The notes under the pieces: model-generated
The model's input: the letters and a program-made list of their open reading frames with translations, nothing else
What the model was told of the DNA's origin: nothing
Databases searched by the model: none
Source: Flavobacteriales bacterium
GTDB lineage: Bacteria > Bacteroidota > Bacteroidia > UBA10329
NCBI GenBank assembly: GCA_016124845.1
Contig: WGMW01000020.1
Location: 1 to 64,000, forward strand
DNA: 64,000 bases
Reading direction: 5' to 3'
In this document: piece by piece, positions 1 to 7,541 of the stretch
How positions within the stretch are numbered: the stretch's first letter is position 1
Layout: the number at the start of each line of letters is the position of its first letter
Made by a program: the position numbers and the translations under genes

Positions 1-71
1 GACCATATATGGGCCATTTTAAGCCCCTGTCCGGCCCCCATTTTCTGAGAAACCGAAAAGGTGTTGCCAAC

Positions 72-92
72 AAAAAATCCGCCTTAGGCGGA
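72..92 (-). terminator. possible leftward terminator hairpin
   Basis: A stem TCCGCC/GGCGGA (78-83 with 87-92) and a 3-base loop is followed, on the minus strand, by a run of six T. This is the form of an intrinsic terminator for leftward transcription. No minus-strand gene is seen to its right, so its client is unknown and it may simply be a palindrome. Confidence 0.3.
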
Positions 93-135
93 CTCATTTG
101 TGATCGTATTCTGACGCGTAAGGGGGTTGCGCATC

Positions 136-262
136 AGTTACAATGCCTAAAAGTATTGCGTGGGAAGGTACGTCAGTCAGTCTCAGTTTCGTTCTGCTAC
201 GTTACCGTATCTCGAAAACTCAGTAGTTTCAAAACGCAATACTTTTAGGCGAACCGTTGGTA
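136..262. repeat. attC-like palindromic repeat, copy 1
   Basis: The outer arms GCCTAAAAGTATTGC (145-159) and GCAATACTTTTAGGC (236-250) are perfect reverse complements. A second inner pairing joins GGTACGT (about 167-173) to ACGTTACC (about 200-207). The right end is GAACC followed by GTTGG (256-260), and the next gene starts 12 bases later. By eye about nine in ten bases match the copy at 2401-2524. The layout (core site, unpaired spacer, long stem, variable centre, about 125 bp) is that of an integron attC site. The left-hand GTTAC in place of CCAAC is imperfect, and the core does not fully fit GTTRRRY. Confidence 0.6.
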
Positions 263-272
263 GCAATTTAAA

Positions 273-752
273 ATGAGAAACATTACCGCAATATTTACAG
301 TACTGCTACTTGCCCAAAAACTATATGGACAAGGATTTATTCCAGCAACCCCAGATACATTGAGCTTAAAAAGCACACAAAAACATCAAAGTTTTGCTGG
401 ATCATTAGGCTACAGGTATCTGAAAAAGTATTACAAGGTCGCATCAGAAAAAGACTCAGTTATCTACTACGCATGGGGAGATTCGAACACCATTTGTTCA
501 TTTCGTCAATCATTTGAGAGAGAAATAGTCTATGAAGTTTGGGAATGTTCAGAAGGAGGAGGAATAAGCGAACAAATAACATTTCCCAAGATGGACAATA
601 ATACTGCGAAAAAATTTGTTGACCTGTTGTTCTACGATAAATGGAACACTTGGGTATCTGACTTTACATACGAACCTGTAGGTCCTGGATGCGACTATAA
701 TATTCAACAGAGAGAAAATAAAACGGTAATTCTCATATACTGTGGATGTTGA
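273..752 (+). CDS. exported protein of unknown function (cassette gene)
   Basis: This is a 159-residue protein I do not recognise. It opens with a clear signal peptide (hydrophobic stretch to about residue 17, then LYGQ), so it is probably secreted or periplasmic. The mature part is polar, carries five cysteines including a terminal CGC, and shows no motif I can name. The ATG sits 12 bases behind the core-like end of one palindromic repeat, and the stop lies about 20 bases before the next repeat. The gene is thus packaged tightly between two repeats, as integron cassette genes are. Its base composition is more AT-rich than the housekeeping genes further right, which fits acquisition by transfer. 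Confidence 0.65.
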   Translation: MRNITAIFTVLLLAQKLYGQGFIPATPDTLSLKSTQKHQSFAGSLGYRYLKKYYKVASEKDSVIYYAWGDSNTICSFRQSFEREIVYEVWECSEGGGISEQITFPKMDNNTAKKFVDLLFYDKWNTWVSDFTYEPVGPGCDYNIQQRENKTVILIYCGC

Positions 753-771
753 AATAAAAATGCCACCAATA

Positions 772-890
772 ACCACCAAACCTAATGTTTGCGACTGTGC
801 GTCATTCGGTCTCAGTTTCGTTCTGCGCTGTCCGTGCATGTCGAAAGGACGGCAGTTTCTAACGCATTATCTTTAGCGGAAAACGTTGGC
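772..890. repeat. attC-like palindromic repeat, copy 2 (diverged)
   Basis: It shares with copies 1 and 3 the central TCGGTCTCAGTTTCGTTCT, then TCGAAA, CAGTTTC and the TTTAGCG...CGTTGG right end (885-889). The left arm is weaker (ACCTAATGTTTGCG against CGCATTATCTTTAGC), so the stem is less perfect. The next gene starts 19 bases after GTTGG. Diverged copies of one repeat separating unrelated genes are what a cassette array would show. Confidence 0.5.
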
Positions 891-908
891 AAACATTAAA
901 AATCGAAA

Positions 909-2318
909 ATGAAAAAAATATTGATGTCGGTAATGCTATGGTCTTGCGGAACTTGTATGGCACAAGACGGAGCCAATGACCTATCCTTTGACCCTGGTTC
1001 TGGAGCTAACGACTATGTCCACGAAATAACCGTTCAACCAGATGGTAAAATACTGGTAGCTGGAGAGTTCACGCAGTTTAATGGAGCCGCTGTAAATCGC
1101 ATAGTCCGTCTAAACTCTGATGGTAGCATTGATGGAACTTTTAATTCAGGGACTGGCGCAGACGGACGAATCAGAGAGTGTGTACTTCAGTCTGATGGCA
1201 AAATTTTAATTGGTGGTGGTTTTTCGAATTACAATGGTGTTGGTAGGCAAGGTATTGCTAGACTGAATGTGGATGGTAGTCTTGATCAAACTTTCGACCC
1301 TGGTTCTGGAGCATTTTCTATCAAAGCGATAGCTATACAACCAGACGGGAAGATGATTATTGGAGGAAGCTTCTGGAGTTACAATGGGACTTCAAGAAAC
1401 AGCGTTGCCAGAATCAACAGTGACGGCAGTTTAGATTTAAGTTTTGGAAGCAGTGTGGGCGGGGCTGATCAAGATGTGGTTAGCATCTGTCTACAAAGCG
1501 ATGGAAAGGTTGTGATAGTAGGTGAGTTCACAACATATGATTTCATCGATCGGAACAACGTAGCTCGACTTAATTCCAACGGAACTCTTGATGCAACATT
1601 TGATCCAGGCTCTGGTGCTGACATAGCTATTCTTACCTGTGCGATACAAAATGACGGTAAGATCTTACTTGGAGGTTTGTTCTATTCTTACAATGGAATT
1701 CAGGTAGAAAACTTAGCTAGAGTAAATTCTGATGGAAGTCTTGATGCCACGTTCTTATCAGGGTCTGGTCCGGATAATGGTGTCGACCAAATTGCTTTGG
1801 ATGACTCTGAAAGAATAATAATCGTGGGTACATTTACCGATTACGATGGCAATACAAGAGTTAAAGTTGCCCGAATACTGGAGAGTGGAACTGCTGACCC
1901 AACGTTCAATCCAGGTACTGGTGCAACAGGCCCTAGCTCTGGTACTGACGCGGTAGCAATTCAAAGTGACGGAAAAATCCTTATTGGGGGCAATTTCACT
2001 TCCTACAATGGGGTTTCGAGAAATGGAATTGCCCGAATACAGTCTTCAATTCCAGTTGGGCAAACGGAGGTAACGGCCTTTGACCAATTGCCCATTGAGT
2101 TTTATCCCAACCCAGTATCCGACATCTTGTATTTAAAGCACAAAGGTACAGCAGGTTTTCAAGTAGACATTTATACATGCCTTGGCAAACTTGTAGAATC
2201 ATTTGCCGATGTCAATAAGATTGATGTTAGCGGATTATCAGACGGAGTATATCTATTGAAGATGCGAAACCCAATGACTTCCGTAGAGACAATAGAGCGG
2301 TTGATAATTAGTCCGTAG
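909..2318 (+). CDS. delta-60 repeat beta-propeller protein with T9SS sorting domain
   Basis: This 469-residue secreted protein has a signal peptide ending near TCMAQ (residue 19). About seven repeats of 50-60 residues follow, each running like SFDPGSGA, then a QPDGKILVAGEF-type strand pair, then ARLNSDGSLD. These are delta-60 repeats, thought to fold as beta-propeller blades. The last ~80 residues are a type A T9SS C-terminal domain (FYPNPVSD near 397-404, then a GVYLLKM strand), which directs export and attachment to the cell surface. No catalytic motif is visible, so binding or adhesion is inferred. The gene lies between attC-like repeats 2 and 3, an unusually large and complete T9SS cargo for a cassette. 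Confidence 0.85.
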   Translation: MKKILMSVMLWSCGTCMAQDGANDLSFDPGSGANDYVHEITVQPDGKILVAGEFTQFNGAAVNRIVRLNSDGSIDGTFNSGTGADGRIRECVLQSDGKILIGGGFSNYNGVGRQGIARLNVDGSLDQTFDPGSGAFSIKAIAIQPDGKMIIGGSFWSYNGTSRNSVARINSDGSLDLSFGSSVGGADQDVVSICLQSDGKVVIVGEFTTYDFIDRNNVARLNSNGTLDATFDPGSGADIAILTCAIQNDGKILLGGLFYSYNGIQVENLARVNSDGSLDATFLSGSGPDNGVDQIALDDSERIIIVGTFTDYDGNTRVKVARILESGTADPTFNPGTGATGPSSGTDAVAIQSDGKILIGGNFTSYNGVSRNGIARIQSSIPVGQTEVTAFDQLPIEFYPNPVSDILYLKHKGTAGFQVDIYTCLGKLVESFADVNKIDVSGLSDGVYLLKMRNPMTSVETIERLIISP

Positions 2319-2400
2319 AAACAAGGTTTAATTTCAGATCGCATGATTTCGACCTTTCGGATAACCAACCATTGGAAACTGAATCAAAAAATAACGTTTT

Positions 2401-2524
2401 CCAACAATGCCTAAAACTATTGCTTGTGACGGTACGTCAGTCGGTCTCAGTTTCGTTCTTCCACGTTACCGTATCTCGAAAACTCAGTAGTTTCAAAACG
2501 CAATACTTTTAGGCGCACCGTTGG
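2401..2524. repeat. attC-like palindromic repeat, copy 3
   Basis: This is the clearest copy. It starts CCAAC (2401-2405) and ends GTTGG (2520-2524). The arms GCCTAAAACTATTGC (2409-2423) and GCAATACTTTTAGGC (2500-2514) pair at 14 of 15 positions. Unpaired spacers AAT and GCACC lie between the outer CCAAC/GTTGG pair and the arms. This R-spacer-L hairpin order is diagnostic of attC sites, although GTTGGCA departs from the GTTRRRY consensus. The next gene begins 21 bases further on. Confidence 0.65.
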
Positions 2525-2545
2525 CAAACATTAAACACCTGAATA

Positions 2546-2725
2546 ATGAAGCGACATACTAAAACTGGATTAATCACATTTCTTGTAGCACTGGTGATGA
2601 TGTCGGCAGAAACCATCTATCACCATGGGATGGTACCAAGTGAACTGTTGTCACCGTTATGGAGATCATTGGTGACGGGATTGGTTGTAGGCGTAGCCGT
2701 CTACTTCATGGACAAGAAAGATTAA
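2546..2725 (+). CDS. small two-helix membrane protein (cassette gene)
   Basis: A 59-residue reading frame starts with ATG 21 bases after the third repeat and ends with TAA at 2723-2725. It has two hydrophobic segments, TGLITFLVALVMM (about 7-19) and LVTGLVVGVAVYF (about 42-54). A His-His-containing loop lies between them, and the tail is Lys-rich (MDKKD). That predicts a small inner-membrane hairpin protein of unknown role. The evidence for translation is positional: start spacing and strand match the other two cassette-like genes. A palindromic element begins four bases after the stop. Confidence 0.5.
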   Translation: MKRHTKTGLITFLVALVMMSAETIYHHGMVPSELLSPLWRSLVTGLVVGVAVYFMDKKD

Positions 2726-2728
2726 GCC

Positions 2729-2868
2729 TACTCGCTGGCGCGCTTTTGCGGTTGCCCGTGCGCGTCTGTGACGCGTTCATAGGTCATACCAGTAAATAGC
2801 CACCAGGTTTTCAGTTTATTGCAGACAGATCAGGCGGCACGCGTTGCAAACGCGCGCTAACGGAGTGA
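2729..2868. repeat. GC-rich imperfect palindrome, REP-like element
   Basis: The left arm (CTCGCTGGCGCGCTTTTGCG, 2731-2750) matches the reverse complement of the right arm, which covers 2835-2868 and includes GTTGCAAACGCGCGCTAACG. A second CGCGTCTGTGACGCG palindrome lies inside. It is much more GC-rich than the adjacent cassette DNA. The look is of a degenerate REP or mobile-repeat footprint, not an attC site like those upstream. Confidence 0.5.
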
Positions 2869-2880
2869 TCACGACCGAAA

Positions 2881-2913
2881 AGCGTTGTCAACTTTCAAAA
2901 AGTTGACAACGCT
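2881..2913. repeat. perfect 15-bp hairpin containing GTCAACTTT
   Basis: AGCGTTGTCAACTTT (2881-2895) and AAAGTTGACAACGCT (2899-2913) pair perfectly around the loop CAA. There is no T-run after either arm, so it is not a classical terminator. It still lies in the only gap where transcripts from left and right meet. The same GTCAACTTT/AAAGTTGAC core occurs at 11582-11608. Confidence 0.6.
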
Positions 2914-3048
2914 AACACACAAGACGTTCTTCGGAAGATTTGAGTGGGATCGTTGATTCTGCGATCGCTGCCGCGCGTCTGTTCCCAAGATCCGCAGGTC
3001 TTGGGTCGCTTCATGCCTACATAGCTGACACCTGTAACCTGATACCTC

Positions 3049-6000
3049 TTAAAAGAACGCCCTCACCTGCATGGTGCCCGTATGCACGGCACCGCTGGTC
3101 TGGCCCTTGCGGCCGCTGTACTGTAGGTTCACCTGCATGTTCTTGCCCACCCGCATCTGAAAGAAGGCGCTCCACGTGTAGTTGAGCCCCACTTTCAGTC
3201 CTTCCAGCATCTCAAAGGCCACGGTGTTTCCGCTGTTCCCATCATACGTGATGCTGATGAAATTGAACGTGGTGTTGATGCTGCCGCGTTGCAGCACGTT
3301 GTATTTTCCCTCAATGCCCGCATCGCGCAGAATGGCCTGTTGCGTGCCGCCCTCGGCCAATCGGTTGGTCTTATCGGTGTATTTGAATTTGGCCCGCACC
3401 CGCCATTTGGTACCGGGCTGAAACACCATCTGCGGTTCGATGTAGTAGTACTGAATGTCGTAATTGTTCGTATTGAAGAAGTCCGAGATGGTCGATTTCC
3501 AACCATATTCCCCTTCGGCATTGAAGGTGAACATCTTGGCGAAGTTCCATCGCACTTTGGCCTTGTGCGAAAAGGTGCTCCGCGTTTCAAATCCGTTGGC
3601 CAGATACACCTTGGTGCGGTTCTGTTGTACGGTGTAATCAGCTCCTACCTTGCTGCTGCTTCGGTTAAAGAAAAACGTGTTTCGGAAGGAAGAAGTAAGC
3701 GTAAGCAGCGTGCTGTCGAGTTTGCTGTAAAACGGATTGAAGGCGGCCAGCAGATTATCGCGCTGCGTTTTGCGCTCGATGCGATAGACCAATTGGTCCG
3801 AGAACCGCGACACGAATTTCTTCAGTCCCTTTTTGTTGCCCCAGGCAATGCGCGGGTTCAGATCGATCAGTTCGTTGAGCTGGGTGCCATACACCTTGGT
3901 GTAATCGTTGGTGGGCGTGAACACGCGGATGTAGCGGGCCGTGTCCTGATAGACCGCCTGCACGTATTCGTTCAGTTCCTTGATGCCGTTGCCGTTCTGG
4001 TCGATCCAACTGTAGGCGCCCTGCCCAGCAGGAACTTCCACATAGATGAACTCTTTCTTGCTCTCGAGCCCCGAACCCACTTCGTAGAACGTGGAGGTGG
4101 AGATGACGCCTTTCAGCAGGCGGAGGTCGTACTGCAATCGGTTCACGAGGTTCTCGTCAGGTCGGTTCGAGCTCAGCGTGGTGTCCTTCACGGTCAGTCT
4201 TCGGTAGGTGATAACCGCTTTGAAAACGCTGTTCGGGTTGCGCGCCAGTTCGCCCGTCAGTCCCATGCTCTCTCCCAAACTCGAATACTTGAGATGATTG
4301 TTGCTGGGCAGCCAGTCGTCACGTCTTTGGTAAAAAACCGAGTAATTGTTCTTCCAACCATCAGGGCTTTTGATATAGACCTTGGAGTCGTTCCAGCGGT
4401 AGCTGTTGGCCTGCATCGAATCGGAGTGTGCCACATAGAACTCATTGTCCTCAAAGATGTCCGTTCCACCGATCACAAACCACTTGAATTTCTGCTGAAT
4501 GCCTGCCTGAAAGCGGCCGAAACGGTTGTCGGTCACGGTTCCTTTCGAAGAGATGAGGCTGCTGACCAGATCGAAGTTGAAACCCTTGTGGTTCACTTTG
4601 GCGGTCAGCGCGTTCTGGAAGGCGTTGAAAATGGTCTCGTTCAAAAACGAACGGAAGCTGTATTCCACATCGGCAATGTTCTTTCGCACAAAACCGAACT
4701 TGGCGGCCGAAATGTATTGGGTGGTGTAAGCGGTCTGGTTGCGGAGGTTCCAGTCGCGGTCAAATTCCACCGTTCGGTAACGTTCCACATAACGGAAGTT
4801 GTTGTTGATGTTCTCAAAATCGACCCCCGTTTTCAGCATCCATTTGGCCGAGTCATCCAATGGGATCACGTGGTTGTAGGTCATCTTCAGACCATAACCC
4901 AGATTGTCTTTGCTGTCTTTGCTCGAGAAACGGTTCAGGTCGGTGTTGGTGAGTGCGCCTTCCACCATCACGTTTCCGTTTTTCCCAATTTGGTATTCGC
5001 CCGCCAGCGTAAACATCTGGCTCATTTTCGGGGTGATGATCTTCTGTGCGGGAATGTAGCGGCCTCTGTGTGCACCTGTAATGGAATCGGGAGCCACCCA
5101 TTGGTAAACGCGTCCGTTGGCAATGGACTGCTTTTGCACGTAGTCACCGTTGCCTGTGCCCACATCCGAGAACTGGACCTTGTAATAGGCGCTATCGGCA
5201 TTGATGCTGTAAACGTATATCTCAGGAAAATAGACGGGAACGCCACTCACGGTAATGGTCGTGTCGGTTTTCTTGTACCGCACCTGATCCGTGCTGAAAC
5301 CAGCAGAGTCGATGGCTGGAATGATGGCCTGATTCAGACTGTCTCCGATGTTCTGCAACAGGTCGAGCTGGTCGCTGGAAAGGTCACCGTTCAGGATGCC
5401 TTTCTTTCCGTCCTGTTCGGAGTAGAGGTTGAAACGGATCTTGGTGCGGTTCTTCTCAAAGTCCGTTCCCACATGGAACAATGACCGTGAGTAGTTCCGC
5501 TCCGAATACTGGAATTCCACAATGATCCGCGAATCCTTGGTAATGAGCCGCTTGGAGGTGAATGTGAGTTGGGCCGTGTTGTAATCGATGGTGTATTCGT
5601 GTTCCTGGCCGCGGGTCAGCAACTGTCCATCAATGTAAACACGCTCCGTTCCTGCAATGACGATGATGTACGTTTCATTCTCCGCACCCGTAAGGCGGTA
5701 CGGGCCTTGGTTTCCTTCCACACCCTGAATGATCTGGCGGTTGAACTTTCCGCGCGAAAGTGCTCCGCTTCCTTTCACTTCCAAAAAACCAGGCTTGTCA
5801 TCGGCCACTTTTTTCCGCGCGATGGGAAAGCGGTGTTTCACGCTCAGGCCCTGCGCCCGTTTCAGGAAACTCATGAAGTAGCTGTCGGGTCGGTCAATGC
5901 GGAAATCACCTGCCGTCAGTTCGGTCTCATCCGTAAAAAGTTGAATGTAGATCTGGTCGAAATCCTGCAATTGCTGGGTATTTCCCTGCGGCTGAAAGGG

Positions 6001-6552
6001 AACGTTATTGTCGGTGATGGCCGCGCGCATACCGATCTTCGGTGTCAGCTGTCCCGAAAGGTTCAGGTTCAAACTGGAAGTAACCCCAAGGTTCTGGTTG
6101 TTGCCCAAGTTGATGCCGCGCGATATGGATCCGCTCTTGCTCAAAGAACCAAGGTCGAAAAGTTCCTGTGCCGTGCTTGGTTTAACCGTATAGCTGAACG
6201 GATTCTGCGGCACATCGCGGATGTCGCGTATCAGTGACGGGTCCTTATTGAAGGTCTTTTCTGAATACAGCGAAGGGAAAACGCGGTAGTTCGCCACCAC
6301 AGAACTTCCCACCAGACTCTTATCAACGATCAGTTTTCCCGAATACCATTCCAGCAGATACTTCGAAGAATCGACCGCCATGCCATCTTGCGTAAGCACA
6401 AAACTGGAAGGAACGATGCTCAGCGTGTCCAGCGCAACCGTGTCGTTGCTCAGTTCAATGGTGCTGCTGCGCAGATTGCTCAGGTTCTGCCCCACGGCAG
6501 GAACCAGAAAAAGCGTCATCACGAAAAGGAGTATTGGTCTCAGAAGGCGCAT
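3049..6552 (-). CDS. giant outer-membrane beta-barrel-like protein, unknown family
   Basis: The product is about 1167 residues. I start it at the ATG ending at 6552, because the next residues (MRLLRPILLFVMTLFLVPAVGQ) form a signal peptide; an upstream ATG at 6591 would add 13 unhelpful residues. The mature protein has a mixed N-terminal part and then long stretches of alternating polar/aromatic strands (for example YNHVIPLDDSAKWMLKTGVD). It ends ...VHTGTMQVRAFF with a terminal Phe, as barrel proteins recognised by BamA do. It is half the length of the gliding protein SprA and I see no SprA signature. A role as a surface or transport barrel is inferred. It stands alone and leftward, with no close partner. 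Confidence 0.6.
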   Translation of the reverse strand: MRLLRPILLFVMTLFLVPAVGQNLSNLRSSTIELSNDTVALDTLSIVPSSFVLTQDGMAVDSSKYLLEWYSGKLIVDKSLVGSSVVANYRVFPSLYSEKTFNKDPSLIRDIRDVPQNPFSYTVKPSTAQELFDLGSLSKSGSISRGINLGNNQNLGVTSSLNLNLSGQLTPKIGMRAAITDNNVPFQPQGNTQQLQDFDQIYIQLFTDETELTAGDFRIDRPDSYFMSFLKRAQGLSVKHRFPIARKKVADDKPGFLEVKGSGALSRGKFNRQIIQGVEGNQGPYRLTGAENETYIIVIAGTERVYIDGQLLTRGQEHEYTIDYNTAQLTFTSKRLITKDSRIIVEFQYSERNYSRSLFHVGTDFEKNRTKIRFNLYSEQDGKKGILNGDLSSDQLDLLQNIGDSLNQAIIPAIDSAGFSTDQVRYKKTDTTITVSGVPVYFPEIYVYSINADSAYYKVQFSDVGTGNGDYVQKQSIANGRVYQWVAPDSITGAHRGRYIPAQKIITPKMSQMFTLAGEYQIGKNGNVMVEGALTNTDLNRFSSKDSKDNLGYGLKMTYNHVIPLDDSAKWMLKTGVDFENINNNFRYVERYRTVEFDRDWNLRNQTAYTTQYISAAKFGFVRKNIADVEYSFRSFLNETIFNAFQNALTAKVNHKGFNFDLVSSLISSKGTVTDNRFGRFQAGIQQKFKWFVIGGTDIFEDNEFYVAHSDSMQANSYRWNDSKVYIKSPDGWKNNYSVFYQRRDDWLPSNNHLKYSSLGESMGLTGELARNPNSVFKAVITYRRLTVKDTTLSSNRPDENLVNRLQYDLRLLKGVISTSTFYEVGSGLESKKEFIYVEVPAGQGAYSWIDQNGNGIKELNEYVQAVYQDTARYIRVFTPTNDYTKVYGTQLNELIDLNPRIAWGNKKGLKKFVSRFSDQLVYRIERKTQRDNLLAAFNPFYSKLDSTLLTLTSSFRNTFFFNRSSSKVGADYTVQQNRTKVYLANGFETRSTFSHKAKVRWNFAKMFTFNAEGEYGWKSTISDFFNTNNYDIQYYYIEPQMVFQPGTKWRVRAKFKYTDKTNRLAEGGTQQAILRDAGIEGKYNVLQRGSINTTFNFISITYDGNSGNTVAFEMLEGLKVGLNYTWSAFFQMRVGKNMQVNLQYSGRKGQTSGAVHTGTMQVRAFF

Positions 6553-6673
6553 GCAACAGCGGGAAGCCCCGAATAAGCAAGTATAACGCAATAAACGCGG
6601 AGAATTATATGGGACCCAGAGATGTGAACGGTCTGAAAGAGTGCAACCTATTTCAAACGTGAAGATAGGGGCA

Positions 6674-7009
6674 TCATCTGACCACCGAACCGTTCGCGAT
6701 CTCCCCTTCGGGTTTCAGCAGTACCACCTCTTTCTCTTCGTTGATGATTCCGAGTACCAGCACCTCACTCTTAAAACCAGCGATGCGTTTCACGGGGAAA
6801 TTGACCACAGCCATTACTTGACGGCCTTTGAGGTCATCCAATGCATAGATCGCGGTGATCTGTGCGCTGCTGTTCTTTTGACCCAACGAACCAAAATCGA
6901 TGGTCAGTTTGTAAGCAGCTTTTTTGGCATCTGTGAATGGCTCAGCATGCACAATGGTTCCAACACGGATGTCAAGCTGCTGAAAGTCTTCGAAGGAGGC
7001 CGTTTCCAT
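6674..7009 (-). CDS. csaA: CsaA-type tRNA-binding domain protein
   Basis: This 111-residue protein is one OB-fold tRNA-binding (EMAP/Trbp111-like) domain from end to end. Landmarks are FEDFQQLDIRVGTIVHAE near the start, YKLTIDFGSLGQKNSSAQIT in the middle, and VNFPVKRIAGFKSEVLVLG. The length matches CsaA, a small dimeric protein that binds tRNA and has chaperone-like effects on protein export. It is cytosolic, having no signal peptide. It is transcribed leftward, about 90 bases downstream of the MazG-like gene, so the two could share a transcript, but the gap allows its own promoter. Confidence 0.85.
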   Translation of the reverse strand: METASFEDFQQLDIRVGTIVHAEPFTDAKKAAYKLTIDFGSLGQKNSSAQITAIYALDDLKGRQVMAVVNFPVKRIAGFKSEVLVLGIINEEKEVVLLKPEGEIANGSVVR

Positions 7010-7098
7010 GATTTAAAAATAATCCTTTAGCACTGAATGCCCTCCAAGGGCTTAACATTTGCAAATGAAAAACGCTTAGAGATTAGGCTGCCCCAAAT

Positions 7099-7530
7099 TC
7101 AATTCCCCACGTGCTCTTCTTCGGTCTGCTCTTGCAGGTATTTGGCAATGTTCGGCCTGAAGTAGTTCTCGCCCTTCATCACTTTGCCGTCCTCGCGGTA
7201 AATGGGCTTGCCATCAGCACCCAACTTGCTCATGTTGCTGCGGTGTATCTCATCAAAGATGTCTGCGATCCTGTCCTGCAAACCATGCTTGCAGATGGTG
7301 CCGTAAAGAATGTACATCATATCGCCCAGCGCATCGGCAATTTCCACCAGGTCGCCATCCTTGCAGGCCTGGAGGTACTCCTCATTCTCCTCATGCATCA
7401 GGCGGTGGCGCAGCAGGTATTCATCCTCACCGATGTTGTGCTCAGGCGAGTCATTGTTGCCAATGCCGAACGTGTCGTGGAAATCGTAAACAGCTTTGAT
7501 TTTTTCGTTGAGAGAATGGTCTTTGCTCAT
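7099..7530 (-). CDS. MazG/HisE-like nucleotide pyrophosphohydrolase
   Basis: This 143-residue protein belongs to the all-alpha NTP pyrophosphohydrolase superfamily. The metal-binding pattern is present: EENEEYLQA (about 47-55) supplies the EExxE helix and EIADALGDMMYILYG (about 63-77) the ExxD helix. Family members cleave nucleoside triphosphates to monophosphates, often for house-cleaning or in histidine synthesis. The C-terminal part (YREDGKVMKGENYFRPNI) resembles phage and bacterial phosphoribosyl-ATP pyrophosphohydrolase-like proteins. No his genes are nearby, so a histidine role is unsupported. It follows the lipoprotein gene at 7542 with an 11-base gap, suggesting co-transcription. Confidence 0.75.
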   Translation of the reverse strand: MSKDHSLNEKIKAVYDFHDTFGIGNNDSPEHNIGEDEYLLRHRLMHEENEEYLQACKDGDLVEIADALGDMMYILYGTICKHGLQDRIADIFDEIHRSNMSKLGADGKPIYREDGKVMKGENYFRPNIAKYLQEQTEEEHVGN

Positions 7531-7541
7531 TTTGTGTAATG

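Larger units (their letters stand above)
2726..3048. other. non-coding palindromic gap
   Basis: This 323-bp gap between the last cassette-like gene and the giant minus-strand gene has no credible gene. It contains the 140-bp GC-rich palindrome (2729-2868), the perfect hairpin at 2881-2913, and then about 130 bp of ordinary mixed sequence with no visible promoter or structure. A short open frame at 2940-3185 runs into the antisense of the next gene and is not believed. Confidence 0.6.

Noticed and set aside
9-248. A 79-codon open frame at the left edge
   Set aside because: It is largely within the first attC-like palindromic repeat and has no protein-like features.
3289-5484. A 731-codon open frame on the plus strand
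   Set aside because: It is antisense to the giant minus-strand gene 3049-6552, has no domain, and arises from the high third-position GC of that gene. The minus-strand frame has a signal peptide and barrel features.
3049-6552. Identification as the gliding/T9SS protein SprA
   Set aside because: The protein is about half the usual SprA length and shows no SprA motif I can point to.
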